This document shows positions 21,718 through 31,766 of a stretch of DNA of 35,033 bases, piece by piece. The notes under the pieces were generated by a model, which worked only from the letters and a program-made list of their open reading frames with translations, was not told the DNA's origin and did no database searches. The position numbers and the translations under genes are program-made. Source of the stretch: Spongospora subterranea (taxonomy: Eukaryota > Endomyxa > Phytomyxea > Plasmodiophorida > Plasmodiophoridae); contig OUQQ01000154.1 of NCBI GenBank assembly GCA_900404475.1, positions 5,147-40,179 of the forward strand. Direction: 5' to 3'. The first letter of the stretch is position 1. The number at the start of each line of letters is the position of its first letter.

Positions 21718-22534
21718 TGCAACTGTCTCCCAACACTTGATGGTCCTGATTCTGGTAATTGCAACAGTCGCTGCATCGCATTCAGTCGCCATTTATGATT
21801 ACAACTATCGTGAAAATTGTAAGGTTTGTGTTAATGTAACCAGGCTAAATAGGCTATCAATGCCTTACTCAGAAAACGTTTGGTCAAAATTTTTCTTTAC
21901 GGAAATGAACTTATCGCTCTACCTAGTGTTCAGATTCGAATGAGAGAACTCGTCGCTAACCCCCTGAAGGCGTATGCGATAAACCAACGTCCGACTTGGC
22001 ATTTGACGTTTTCACGAACAATGACGACATTGTCTCTCAAAGTTTTAGTCTCACGTTATGGTTCAAAAAGGACCGCGCCCTACCGTTGGTGACTTGTCGT
22101 CGTCAAATTTAAGTCATCGTCTTCGGTAGCTTGGCAGTTTCAACCTGATACAACTGCTGTTTTTGTAATTGTCAGTGCTGGACGTAGTAAACTGAGTGGA
22201 CGCAGACTCCCGACAAAGTCAAAGAAGCAATGAGAAGGTGTCCAGAGCGTCCTTTTCCTTCATAATTTACACTCTCTGCAAAATAACTATTGCTGCCGCC
22301 GTCGACAGCGCCCTGCCCGAGCTAGTCTTCAGCAACAACGTCTAATATTGCAGAATTGTATTGCGTAGATTAAGAGATAATATTAAGGACAGTTCACAGC
22401 TATTGAAGTAGATCGCTCTCTGAATTTGGACCTTTCATTCCGCCATATCCAAGATCCAATCGATTAGCGTCTCACCATCAGTGCTGAGATTTATCTGGGG
22501 TTAGATTAGCAAGAGGCAACGAAAATCATAGACG
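21718..22534. other. Intergenic with weak coding-like remnant
   Basis: No gene is recognised. Around 21985-22110 one plus frame reads DVFTNNDDIVSQSFSLTLWF and ends at a TAA near 22111. It could be a decayed exon, but nothing joins to it. Confidence 0.25.
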
Positions 22535-23477
22535 ATGTCGGGCTCAAAGTTCATTCAGGCTGCCAGCGCCTTTGAAAAACGCCCTGAGTTGTATGTCTTG
22601 ACGACACCATAAAGCCGAACCAGCAGGCTGCCTGGCTAAAACAAGGAAATTATGTGCAGAACGGTATCGCACTGTTGTTCCATTGGCAATTTAAACCTTG
22701 ACAAAATGTTGAGATTACTTCGAGCTCAAGCGCCGGTTCAAGAAGTCTGTTTACAACAGCTTCTGTCTTCGCACAGCCATGGTTCGGTCAACCGCAGCCG
22801 GCGACGACAGCGCCAGGAATGGTGTAATCAGGACTTTCCGAACGACGATGTCGACGACGGCAGCGTCGATCAGCTGCTGCGTTTCCGACGCTATGAATGT
22901 GTAAGGAAACCCGGTTACACAATCTGGCAACAAGCTGCACTTCAAACAATAGAGCTGTCATTGCATTTGTCTAAATCCTCGATCTCGGAGCAAGTTGAAA
23001 TTCGTTCAAAGGCCGATAGAGTTGGCGAGCATGAAGTCTAAACCCCCAATTGGGCGACCCATAGTCATGATTAGCCGACGACTCAATCGGCGGTTCACAG
23101 ACAGTGTGAGGTTTTCTTGTGAAACAGCGACATTCATCACATGTCTCACACGTCTGTTTGCGCTCGCTAGGTCGATGTTGAAATTCGCGAATCGTTATCG
23201 TGCTGAGACCGAGGCTGCCATTGAAGCGTACATTCAAAGCGCCAATCAAGACTACATACCGTTTCTGGAGAAAGCCGTTGCCTTGGAGCATCTGATCATT
23301 GACGTCCTTCATAACACGTTTCCGATGACGATTCCCCGTTGCCTGAACTTGATCGACCAGGTCGACGAATTGCTGCGCGACCAAAGCCTCGAGGCGTTCC
23401 AGCGCTCGGCACTGGAGAAAGTTCAGGCGATACTGAGAGAGACCTGCGTGAATCTATTAGACCCGATAAACGACTAA
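22535..23477 (+). CDS. Unrecognised helical protein (about 250 aa)
   Basis: Exon 1 is 22535-22590 (MSGSKFIQAASAFEKRPEL). A 69-nt intron with GTATGT and a ctaaaac branch-like site leads to exon 2 at 22660. Exon 2 can end at 22900 (GTAAGG) and join at 22995, giving 259 aa; a later donor joining at 23171 is also in phase. The C-terminal part is the clearest (EAAIEAYIQSANQDYIPF, LEHLIIDVLHNTFPM, LIDQVDELLRDQSLEAFQRS) and looks all-helical. No domain is recognised, so I assign no function. Confidence 0.55.
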
Positions 23478-23589
23478 ACAAATCAGTCGTAAACACTTGA
23501 TTTATGCGTTTTCAACATCATCTTCAACTACACATAGCGATAATGGAATGAATCCGAATGAAGATTAAGCAGTTGACAGCTCGAACGCA

Positions 23590-23960
23590 GGTCGCAGTAA
23601 GGATTGCAAGGCCAATGTATACCGAGAGCTCAGAAATTGATTCACATTGGTTATGCACAGAATCAGAAATTCAACGTCCTTGATGATCCTCTGAGTGGAA
23701 AACAATATTTCGATCGGGATGTCGAATTCGACGAATTTGCGTTCAACAACAGATTCGGTCGCGACAAGTCTGATTGCGCGAATGAAGGCGATTCCTTAAT
23801 TTCATAACATGAGAACGCAAATCGACTCTAAGGCCGAAGCTCTTCCTGAGGAAACAGTTTATAGATCTGATGACGGTACTGATGCGGAAGTTTATCCTGA
23901 AGTCGTTGATCACGAATCATCGACGTGTTCCCCACTTCCTCTCCTTCTGTTTTGACCCTC
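23590..23960 (+). mobile_element. Ty1/copia fragment, forward
   Basis: The text AQKLIHIGYAQNQKFNVLDD, followed by GKQYFDRDVEFDEFAF, matches the region after the copia integrase core (KKCIFLGYsxxxKGYRLxD, then SRDVxFDE). Stops and a start-less frame show it is dead. Only this piece of pol is present. A homologous copy lies inverted at 24480-24745. Confidence 0.7.
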
Positions 23961-24479
23961 GAACCCAGCATTCTCTTTCAACGAAGTAATCAAATCTTGT
24001 TCAGATCCCAACATGCTAATTGAGTTGTAATTCTGTCCCCCAATCCCTCAGATCCATCAAGGCCTCACATCACCTCTCTCAAAATGACCTCTGTTATCAT
24101 TCCCCAATCCATTATCGACTCATGAACAACCTTAGGACGGTCATTGGTTCTATACCAAGCAGAAGGAATTCCAGCCAATGCTTAATTTCAATATATGGGC
24201 CCTGCAAGGGCTTCCATTAGATCGCAAACCGATTGATTGTAATGAAATTTCGACGCCAAGCCGAGCCTCCTCAAGGATGAAATTACAGTATCCGAAAGGT
24301 GAGAACTCGTGTCGTCATAAAGGGCTCTCAACGTGCCGGTACTGGTTTTGATAAACCTTCTCACCAATTGTTCATACCGTTCGCATCGATATGGCCTGGC
24401 GGCTCGACACAAACTGGGTTTCTCAACGTCGATATATCGACAGTGAAATTTATATAAAGCAACCACGCTTCGGCGTTAT
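23961..24479. other. Spacer between the inverted copia fragments
   Basis: A 92-codon minus-strand frame at 24466-24188 reads plausibly (RRFIKTSTGTLRALYDD) and may be another part of a retroelement, but I do not recognise it. Nothing else is visible. Confidence 0.3.
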
Positions 24480-24745
24480 AGTCGATTTAAGTTCTCATGT
24501 TATGAAATTGTTGACCAGTGCCGAGAAATCGCCTTTATTCGTGCAATCAAACTTGTCGCGGCCGAATCCGTAGTTAAACGCGAAATCGTCGATTCGACAT
24601 CCTGACCGAAATGTGTTTTCCACTAAAACAATCATAAAGGATGTAGGGTTTTTGATTCTGGCATAACCAATGAAAATGAATTTCTGAGCTCCAGGTTCGA
24701 TATCGGATCGTTCCTTAGCTTGAAATTGCCTAAGGATCACGCCAC
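24480..24745 (-). mobile_element. Ty1/copia fragment, reverse
   Basis: The minus strand reads GAQKFIFIGYARIKNP, then FRSGCRIDDFAFNYGFGRDKFDC, homologous to the forward fragment at 23600-23810. Nucleotide similarity continues through aacatgagaac and ends near gccgaagc. The two are diverged copies with about 600-700 nt between them. Confidence 0.7.
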
Positions 24746-25611
24746 CCCGCCAAATCTACGAAGGTAGTTGATCATGGGAACCGTGTCAAATGACGCTTGA
24801 AGTGGGAATATCCGATTGGAAAGGAAAGAGGCCGGCTATAAAGGTGTCAGACAACTTTAATTACCCACGGAAAACACTTGAATGGAAGTTTAATCAAAAT
24901 GCGACAACAAGCAAAGAGCGATACACGTCAATGTGGGCATTGCCTTCGGCGATACCGTTAGACTGCGAGTTTCCAGGGACATATTATCCACCGGTATCAG
25001 ACATTGAATGAAGATTGCCAAAAATTGTCGTATTGTGTAGTGGAGATGCGCCGATAAAGCATTTCAGTTGCTGAAATTGTTCGGACTTGCTCGTCGTGTC
25101 GGGACACGGTGCAAAAACGGCTTTGTATACAGATGTATCACCAGTTCACCACATTACTAAAAGCAACTCTGTAAAAACACGCTATTTTACTGGGGGTGTT
25201 CTTCTTGAAATCAACCCATTTTGCGGCGGGCTCATCCGGAAATACAAAGCATCTTGGAGCGTGTGCTCGGGCCATTTCGTCGATACGCCAAAGTTGCAGA
25301 CTCTAGCTACGGTCTAAACCATGCAGTGCTCACTACACTGGCTCGCCATGCTGCAAATGCGACCTGGCGTAGATCAAAACCATACGGACGGAAACGATTT
25401 TCAGTACCTGTATGTAAATATTTTGTGGTTGATTGTGTACAATTCATTCAAAATCGGCCGAAGATAATTGCGTTTGGCTGCCTTTTATTCAGCAAATGTG
25501 CTGTATAGCGCTAGTTCCTTGTTTGACTGATCCCAGGATTTCAACGGGCTTAGCTCTGTGTTCAGGCATCCCGGCAGGCGCCTGCACTGAGCTCCGGACC
25601 CAGCGTTCGCG
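24746..25611. other. Intergenic, unrecognised open frames
   Basis: Plus-strand frames at 24790-25011 and 25221-25508 (ILERVLGPFRRYAKVAD, AANATWRRSKPYGRKRFS) are basic and could be transposon or gene remnants. No family is recognised and no splice chain was found. Confidence 0.3.
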
Positions 25612-28600
25612 ATGGAGTTCGACAGCAGCGATTGTGGATCATGCCTGAGCAACGACTGGGACATGGAGACCACCAATCCCGGGAGCGATGATATGAACGG
25701 ACTCGATGACGACGCGGAATCCGTTGGTCATGCTGACGAAAATCAGTTTTCCGCTGTGTTTTAGTATGCAATCATCACTGCTTGCTCCTGCTTTGCCAAA
25801 CTCAAACTGAATCTCCTGTTTTATCATTAACGGTTTACACTTGTTTGTAAAACGTCCTTAAGTATCGTATACGCTGTTTATTCATCTGGTTGCCAGTTTA
25901 CGTTGCATTCGGCGTTGCCGTCCACTTGAGTCACGTTGCGGCTAACCAACTCCACCTCACGTTTCTAACTAACGGTTCCACAGACCACGGACAAATCAAG
26001 TTTCGGTTTCCAACTCGGCTTCTGAGTTTTTTGTTTTTTGCTCTATTTATTTACACTGTGCAGAGGACCCATGTTTTTTGTGACGCCCAACACCCGTTCC
26101 ATCACATACCGCAATGGCCTGGACTTATATATCTGATTGTTTTTGCGAAGCGACGAGTGCGAAGAGTTAAACCTTTGTCCGGAATTCGTGGCTGCCACCT
26201 ACTGTCGCGGTGACCGGACGATCCGAATTCGAATCGCTATATTGACTAGCTCTTATGAACTACCGAGAGGTGATCAAAAAATTTTGTGTTTGGTTGAGCA
26301 CGGTTTTACATCCTTTTTTACGGACACCATCAGTTTTGAAGGGCTTTGCACCATCTAGCTATTTTTTTTGTGTGGGTGACTGAAACTTGGAACCTAGAAC
26401 ATTTGCTGGCAATCGGGGTCGATACAGAACGGGTGTTGGCTCTTGAGGTTTTCCTTTCTGGACACTACCTCTCCAACATTGATCACGTTGCCGTTGGAAC
26501 ACTTGGTAAATTTCTGTGGATCACTTGTGGGGTAATGTGGTCATCCTGTGGCAGCAGATGTAAATGGACTTTGCACGCTTGAGGACAAGCTGACGCCATG
26601 CTCGTTATCACGACCGCTTGCCCATCGCATCCGCTGTTGGCTGATTGAGGTGTGGGGCAAAATTGAAAAGTTAGCGCATTGCAGTATTCTGGCTGGTTTG
26701 TAATTGTTTTCAAAGAAAACCCAACACGCGATCTTCGAAAATCGGGCATATTATGCCAGTTACCAATGCTGACTACTCTTGGGCTTTAACTGCATTGGTA
26801 GCAAAAAGGGGCGATGTCAATGATGCGATTGTTGAACTATCGAAACATGACTTTATGCCACAAACATACAAAGTTAGGAATACGCCTTCAATGCTTGTAT
26901 GTGTTGACATGTACTTGCTTGATTAGGATATTGGCACATTCGTCAATGAAGAGCATGTCACATCCTTGGCTCGCTCCGCCAAAGTATCGAGAGATGCGTC
27001 GCAGCTGGCCTTACAGCTTTCAAATTGGTATGTTCCAAACCTTCACGTTTGCTCAAGAAGTCAATTCTACAGCGATAGGGTTTTACGCGACGCCGTCAAA
27101 CTAATGAAGCTCCGAGGGCCACGATTGTTGATTATGGCCTCATCTTCCGACCTGAAAGTGAACGTGACGACCGTGAGCAGGTAAAGAATGGTTTTGAGGA
27201 TGCGGTGAACTGCGGTCAAAGTGCCTTCAGATTGTTGTCCCTCATGACAGACCACAATTCACTGTCACTTATTGCTGACCAGTTTCTCAAACGACTCTTA
27301 ACGATTAACGAGACATGTTATCAATGTGATGGCCCTCTACCAATTGTCATGTTGCGCCCTGCAATTTGCGATCGGCCTCTATGTAATCACCAGTTCGAAG
27401 AGTGCGGATTAGGTAATTCTGGTTTCAAATTAAAAATCTAATCGCCCTGGTGTTTGCCGAACGCAAAGACTCCTCAGGTTTTTCGTTGGAGGAGGAGATT
27501 TGTCACCGACCTGAAATATGCGACCTTCTTATCTCGATGTGTGCTGCTGCGTCAAAGGTTCGTTATTTCTTTAAAACTGCGATGAAGACTTGTCGTCACA
27601 TTCGCTCTAGTCAGACCGCCTTTCTGTATTCTTTCCCAAAGCTCTCCAAGATTTAAGATCGGGTAAGATGCTTTCAACGTCCCTTCAAGTAAGTATTCTG
27701 CATTCGTTTTTAGTAAATTGGCAGATTTGAACCTAATTCAGGACATATCTCGAATTGGAAATATACTAGACCTTTGTCCCCGCATCACTTCCCTGGCCGA
27801 GTTCGCCGCCACTGGCACATTGGACGCGGAACTCAGGGAACGCAATCCTCTTTTGCCTTGTTTGCTACGATGGTATTTCTGTCGTGCATGTTTCTCGTCC
27901 CGTGCTCAACAATTGATAGGATCATTACTTCAAATCGAAGTCATATCCGTGCGCTTGCAAGCTCTGAAACGTTCTCGCAGGTTCTCGCTGGCCATCAGGT
28001 ATCAATGCGAAGAATATGTTCGCATGTTTTTTAACTGGTTTCCAGTTTGTTTTGATGACGTCGTCACCCGAAAAAGAGGCTCGATTCCAGTCGTACGTCA
28101 GAGAAGCGCGCAAACAAAGTTCAAACGCATTTGAGTACGCTTTTCATGGCTCAGGCAAGGGGAATTGGCACTCCATATTGAGGCAAGGTTTGTGGCCACT
28201 GATATCCTTCCGCGAATCAACTACCTCACATACGATGATGTTTGATTGATTCAATAGGGCTGTTGAACATGAGCGGGACTCAGCATCAATTGCATGGAGC
28301 AGCATACGGAAGCGGTGTTTATATGGCCCCTGAGTATGTTCAATCGTTTTCGGTTTGTTGCAATCGAATCGCGCTGATTTGCAGATATTAGTTTGTGCAC
28401 GTCGTTAGCGTACTCGAAAATGTCTGGCGGCTCAGGTTGGAAGAACTCCATGTTCGGGGAAACATGGCAAGCATTAGCGTTGTGCGAATTGGCCAACACC
28501 TCCAGGCTAAGAAAGCCAAACCCATATTGGTAAATTAACACGCATTCCCGCGATGGGTTACACACTTCTTTGTTGAAACCTATGATTTCTTCTGAATTTT

Positions 28601-28726
28601 TCTGTTAGGGTAGTTCCAGAAGCCGACACGATCGTGACTCGATATTTATTCTTGTTTACCGAAACCGAAATAGCTTTGCAACGAAACGTCATGGCGTCGT
28701 CGATTAACGTTCCTTTTCGTCAATAA
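25612..28726 (+). CDS. PARP6/8-type ADP-ribosyltransferase
   Basis: Sixteen exons join in phase: 25612-25726, 25897-26005, 26151-26302, 26398-26505, 26555-26695, 26760-26872, 26927-27027, 27117-27412, 27469-27557, 27611-27662, 27725-27872, 27920-27998, 28046-28187, 28258-28333, 28392-28529 and 28609-28726, giving 658 aa (human PARP6 about 630). Exons 1-3 follow the acidic start and beta-rich N-terminal domain of PARP6/8 and are less sure than the rest. Cys347, 350, 364 and 369 (CYQC and LRPAICDRPLC) match its Cys pair region. The catalytic domain has IITSNRSHIRAL, YAFHGSGKGNWHSILRQGL with His535, LHGAAYGSGVYMAP with Tyr570, and ALALCELA. The Glu needed for polymer formation is not visible in the final strand (VTRYLFLF), so mono-ADP-ribosylation is expected. 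Targets are unknown. Confidence 0.88.
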
Positions 28727-29444
28727 TGAGTCCGTTTCCATTGTCCTTCTCAATCGATGTTTCGGGCTAAATCGGTACAGCTTTCCAATGCTCCATCGTC
28801 TCGACTGATATATATAAATACTGATGATTTCCTAATTGACTGATAAGTCATACGAAAAATAAATTCGGAATAGCAACAAATCACGGAGGCGATCTGTCGT
28901 GGCTTGGCAGAAATCAAACACAATACAGAGCAGTTCGTGCACACAAATTTTGAAGCTGCTTTCACGTTGGGGCAACAGTTCTGTTTCAAATCAGTTCTAC
29001 TCCTTGGCTCACGGTTCGTGGCTTATGCCAAGTGAAAAGGGTTCGGTTATTATGCACATGTTCAAGTTAACTTGAACCTCAGCAACATCTTTCTGAGCGA
29101 ATCCGGTTATTTTCAGTTAAAAATTCTTTACGGAATGTCCAGCACTGCTTAACCAATCACCGATTTGGCGCTTGCGACAATTTGTTCAGGTCAAATGAAA
29201 CATTCAAGCACGCGAGAAACAGCTCCCACTGAAGGGAGGAAAGAAAATGTCACAAATTTCGGTGTGGGATGAGTCCAGCGAATGGGCAGTAGACTAGGCG
29301 CGCGCGCGTCTCTACACTCGACGCACATCATACTGTGCGCCAAGAGCCAGGAGGTTGCGCGCAGTGCAGTACGACTGCATCCTTTCATGAGGGAACCCCC
29401 TGACATGAACAATCAAAAAGTGGTCAACAGACGGATAAGTCGCG
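28727..29444. other. Intergenic, promoter side of bL27m
   Basis: No gene is recognised. The minus-strand frame at 28750-28989 shows no family signature. The 29200-29440 part is GC-richer (gcgcgcgcg at 29298) and probably holds the bL27m promoter. Confidence 0.4.
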
Positions 29445-30357
29445 ATGTCGTCGGCGATGCTGTTACGGCCGTTTTCGGCCACTGTGCAGTTTGTTCGTTG
29501 GGCAACCAAGAAGGCCGCCGGATCGACCAAGAACGGACGCGATTCGCCCGGCCAGAGGCTGGGCCTGAAGAAGAGCGGCGGGCAATCTGTATTTACTGGC
29601 CAGATCATGTACTTGTTTATATATCTTTGACATGCTCTGTTTTTATTATAAAATATTTCACTTGTTTTTCAGTTTCAACGTGTGGAGTATCTTTTGTGCA
29701 AGCGTTATTTTTTTCGGTTTATCTTTGTTATCATCAATCAAGGCCGTTGCTCAGACTGCCCGACTCTTTCCATATTTTTTCTTGGAAAAATTTGATGGTG
29801 TTTTAGAGCGCGACAGCGCGGCACCAAGTGGCGTTGCGGTCCTGGAGTCGGCATTGGTCGCGACCAGACGCTATTTGCCAAAACGGATGGCGAACTCAAG
29901 TTCAGCTACCATCCTCACTTAAAAAAAACCTGGGCGTCGGTTAGTCACTGCTGAACCTGATTCTTGTTGGGTTATCACTTCTTCTGCCTTATCGCTGTTC
30001 TGTTGATTTATTTTTAAACTCGTTCTTGCATGCAATCTTGGAGACTTGGTACTCTTAATATCCAACGCTGTTCGACTTGATTTACATCACAATTTTGCAA
30101 TCTGGGGCTAACACTTCACTTCTTTATTGGCTTGTTCGCTGCAATTCCGTTGTCGCCTACTAAGCAATGAAGCATAGGTGGAACCGTTTACTGATGCTGG
30201 GGGGCTTACCAAATTGACGAAGGCGGCGGCAGCAAGGCGAGCCGTAGCCGTGGCCAAGCAAGCGAAGGCTGAGGCAAGTGCAGACACCAAAGCTAGACGC
30301 AAACAACTTCTCGCTGAGATTGATGCCTTTAACTTAGCCAAGCTCATCATACCTTAA
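29445..30357 (+). CDS. MRPL27: Mitochondrial large-subunit ribosomal protein bL27m
   Basis: Exons 29445-29608, 29807-29939 and 30178-30357 join in phase (introns 198 and 238 nt) to give 158 aa. bL27 sits at the peptidyl-transferase centre of bacterial-type ribosomes. Residues 1-18 look like a mitochondrial presequence ([18 protein letters not shown]). The core follows: [19 protein letters not shown], then [29 protein letters not shown] and [12 protein letters not shown]. Residues after about 99 form a Lys/Ala-rich helix ([20 protein letters not shown]) beyond the bacterial length, as in many mitochondrial homologues. The core keeps the bacterial/fungal RQRGTKW rather than the altered ATQR form I recall from animal MRPL27. 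Confidence 0.92.
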
Positions 30358-31079
30358 TAAACGGCAAATTCCGCAAACATTGTGCTGTGAAAACATGCAC
30401 TATCAACGGACACCTCAATCACAACAATTATTGTCTAAACCGTTGCTACGTGAATACTTGGTAAACTACTTACCATTGCTACTTCGCTGTTGATTTTGGA
30501 CAATCCTCCATGATCCTCGCCAAATATAGCTGCATTCTTGGTAAACCCGCAATCGGTTCCTTCAAGAAATGGAAGGCATTATTAACGGATACTGTGCGGT
30601 TCCGATTTTGTTCCGCATCTGGATCTGCTACATTTTGAAGAATTTCTGGGCCTGAACGTCTTGTATTTTTAAAGCTACTTCACCCAGATTCCTAATGTTT
30701 GAAAAAAAATTGACTCCGTCACGATAAGACCTGCTACAAGTGCTATAAAGGACACCGTTGGCAGGTTGATCATAGTCCCATATCATTTCCTTCTCTGCAG
30801 TACATCAATCAAGTTACAATGAGACTGCGGGTAGGAATCCGATTGTTCAACACACAACTAGATGGGCGTATTAACCGCTCTAAGCTGCAATAGCTCGTTT
30901 TTCTGAGTCTTTAGTCATCCTTGAGACTAAACTCGCTTCTGCGCCTTCAAATAATTTCTCTTTAATAACTTTTGAAAGGACAACAATTCACGGAAACGCT
31001 CAACAAGTTGCTGATCATTCCAGTTTCCCGAATCAACGACGTAGCAAGATTTTCCGAAAAATCGCTTGATTTCCACGTA
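30358..31079. other. Intergenic, no gene recognised
   Basis: A short frame begins at an ATG near 30819 (24 codons), and a plus-strand frame at 30972-31232 is antisense to the end of the coiled-coil gene. Neither has recognisable content. Confidence 0.35.
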
Positions 31080-31766
31080 TCATTGTGGAAAACGTTCTTC
31101 CCGGCGTCTAAAATCAACCTATTGAGTGGAGTTTATGAACCTCAAGAGACTATGATTTACCTTTGGGCCGGAATCGAACATTTTGTAATGGTTCGGGTTG
31201 AAAGATTGATAACCCTGGGGCTGATTCATTAATTGTGCCTGCTTCAGCTCCGCTTTCAGGGCCTTCGCCTCCCCCAGAATGTTCGACACCTCCTTGGCGG
31301 TCGCCGAGCTATGTGCCTGCGCCTTCTCCAAATCCGCCAGAATGGCGCCCGTCGTCTGTTTCGCCCGGTCGATATCAGTCTTGGCGTCGTCAATATCGGC
31401 GGCAATGTCGTTAAACTTCCTGTTGAAATCCTCTACGATGTCAGACATCGTATCGCCAAGCTCCGATGCAACTCTATCGGTGTCGTTCCTCATCTGACTC
31501 ATTATGTCCAGCACGTCGTTTTTATCGTCGCGAAGTTTGTTCATAGAATTGGCCACATGGGCGCTATCAAACTTCAACCTGGATATGTCGCAGTGAGCGT
31601 CTTGAGCGATTTCCATCACCTCTGACATGGTTCGTCGCGTCTCTTGCGCCGCCTTCCGCGATAATTCTGTACATTGCAGGTCGGCTAGGTCATCGCGTGG
31701 TGGTTGATTGTCCGCCTTTGGTGCCGGTTTCTTGCCGGAGAATACACCAGCCAAGAGACGAAACAT
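31080..31766 (-). CDS. Coiled-coil protein of unknown function
   Basis: The ATG at 31766 opens a 215-codon frame. The start MFRLLAGVFSGKKPAPKAD is followed from about residue 30 to 185 by an almost uninterrupted Ala/Asp/Lys/Gln-rich heptad pattern (RVASELGDTMSDIVED, DDAKTDIDRAKQTTGAIL, AEQ-type repeats), then a Gln/Asn/Tyr-rich end (MNQPQGYQSFNPNHYKMFD). A GTAAAT donor after 31161 and an acceptor at 31119 would splice out 42 nt and give a basic tail (VDFRRREERFPQ), ending at 31080. Both forms are about 214 aa. The long coiled coil could suit a SNARE-like or scaffold role, but no motif decides it. Confidence 0.65.

Noticed and set aside
22971..23384. Minus-strand 137-codon frame
   Set aside because: It is antisense to the long helical exon at 22995-23477, whose plus-strand text is far more protein-like.
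26134..26136. In-frame TGA between two good reading stretches, suggesting UGA recoding
   Set aside because: A 145-nt intron (26006-26150) removes it and restores the phase. All other resolved genes use TGA, TAA and TAG as ordinary stops.
26483..26749. Minus-strand 88-codon frame
   Set aside because: It is antisense to PARP exon 5, which is supported by phase on both sides.
26873..26926. An apparent 30-nt ultra-short intron (GTATGT to TTAG) in the PARP gene
   Set aside because: A 54-nt solution (GTTAGG donor) keeps the frame and fits the intron sizes seen elsewhere. Similar 20-31 nt candidates near 7150, 18495, 19178 and 26530 also have in-phase alternatives of 49-62 nt.
29282..29806. 174-codon plus-strand frame overlapping bL27m
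   Set aside because: It overlaps bL27m exon 1 and intron 1 in another frame and has no protein-like content.
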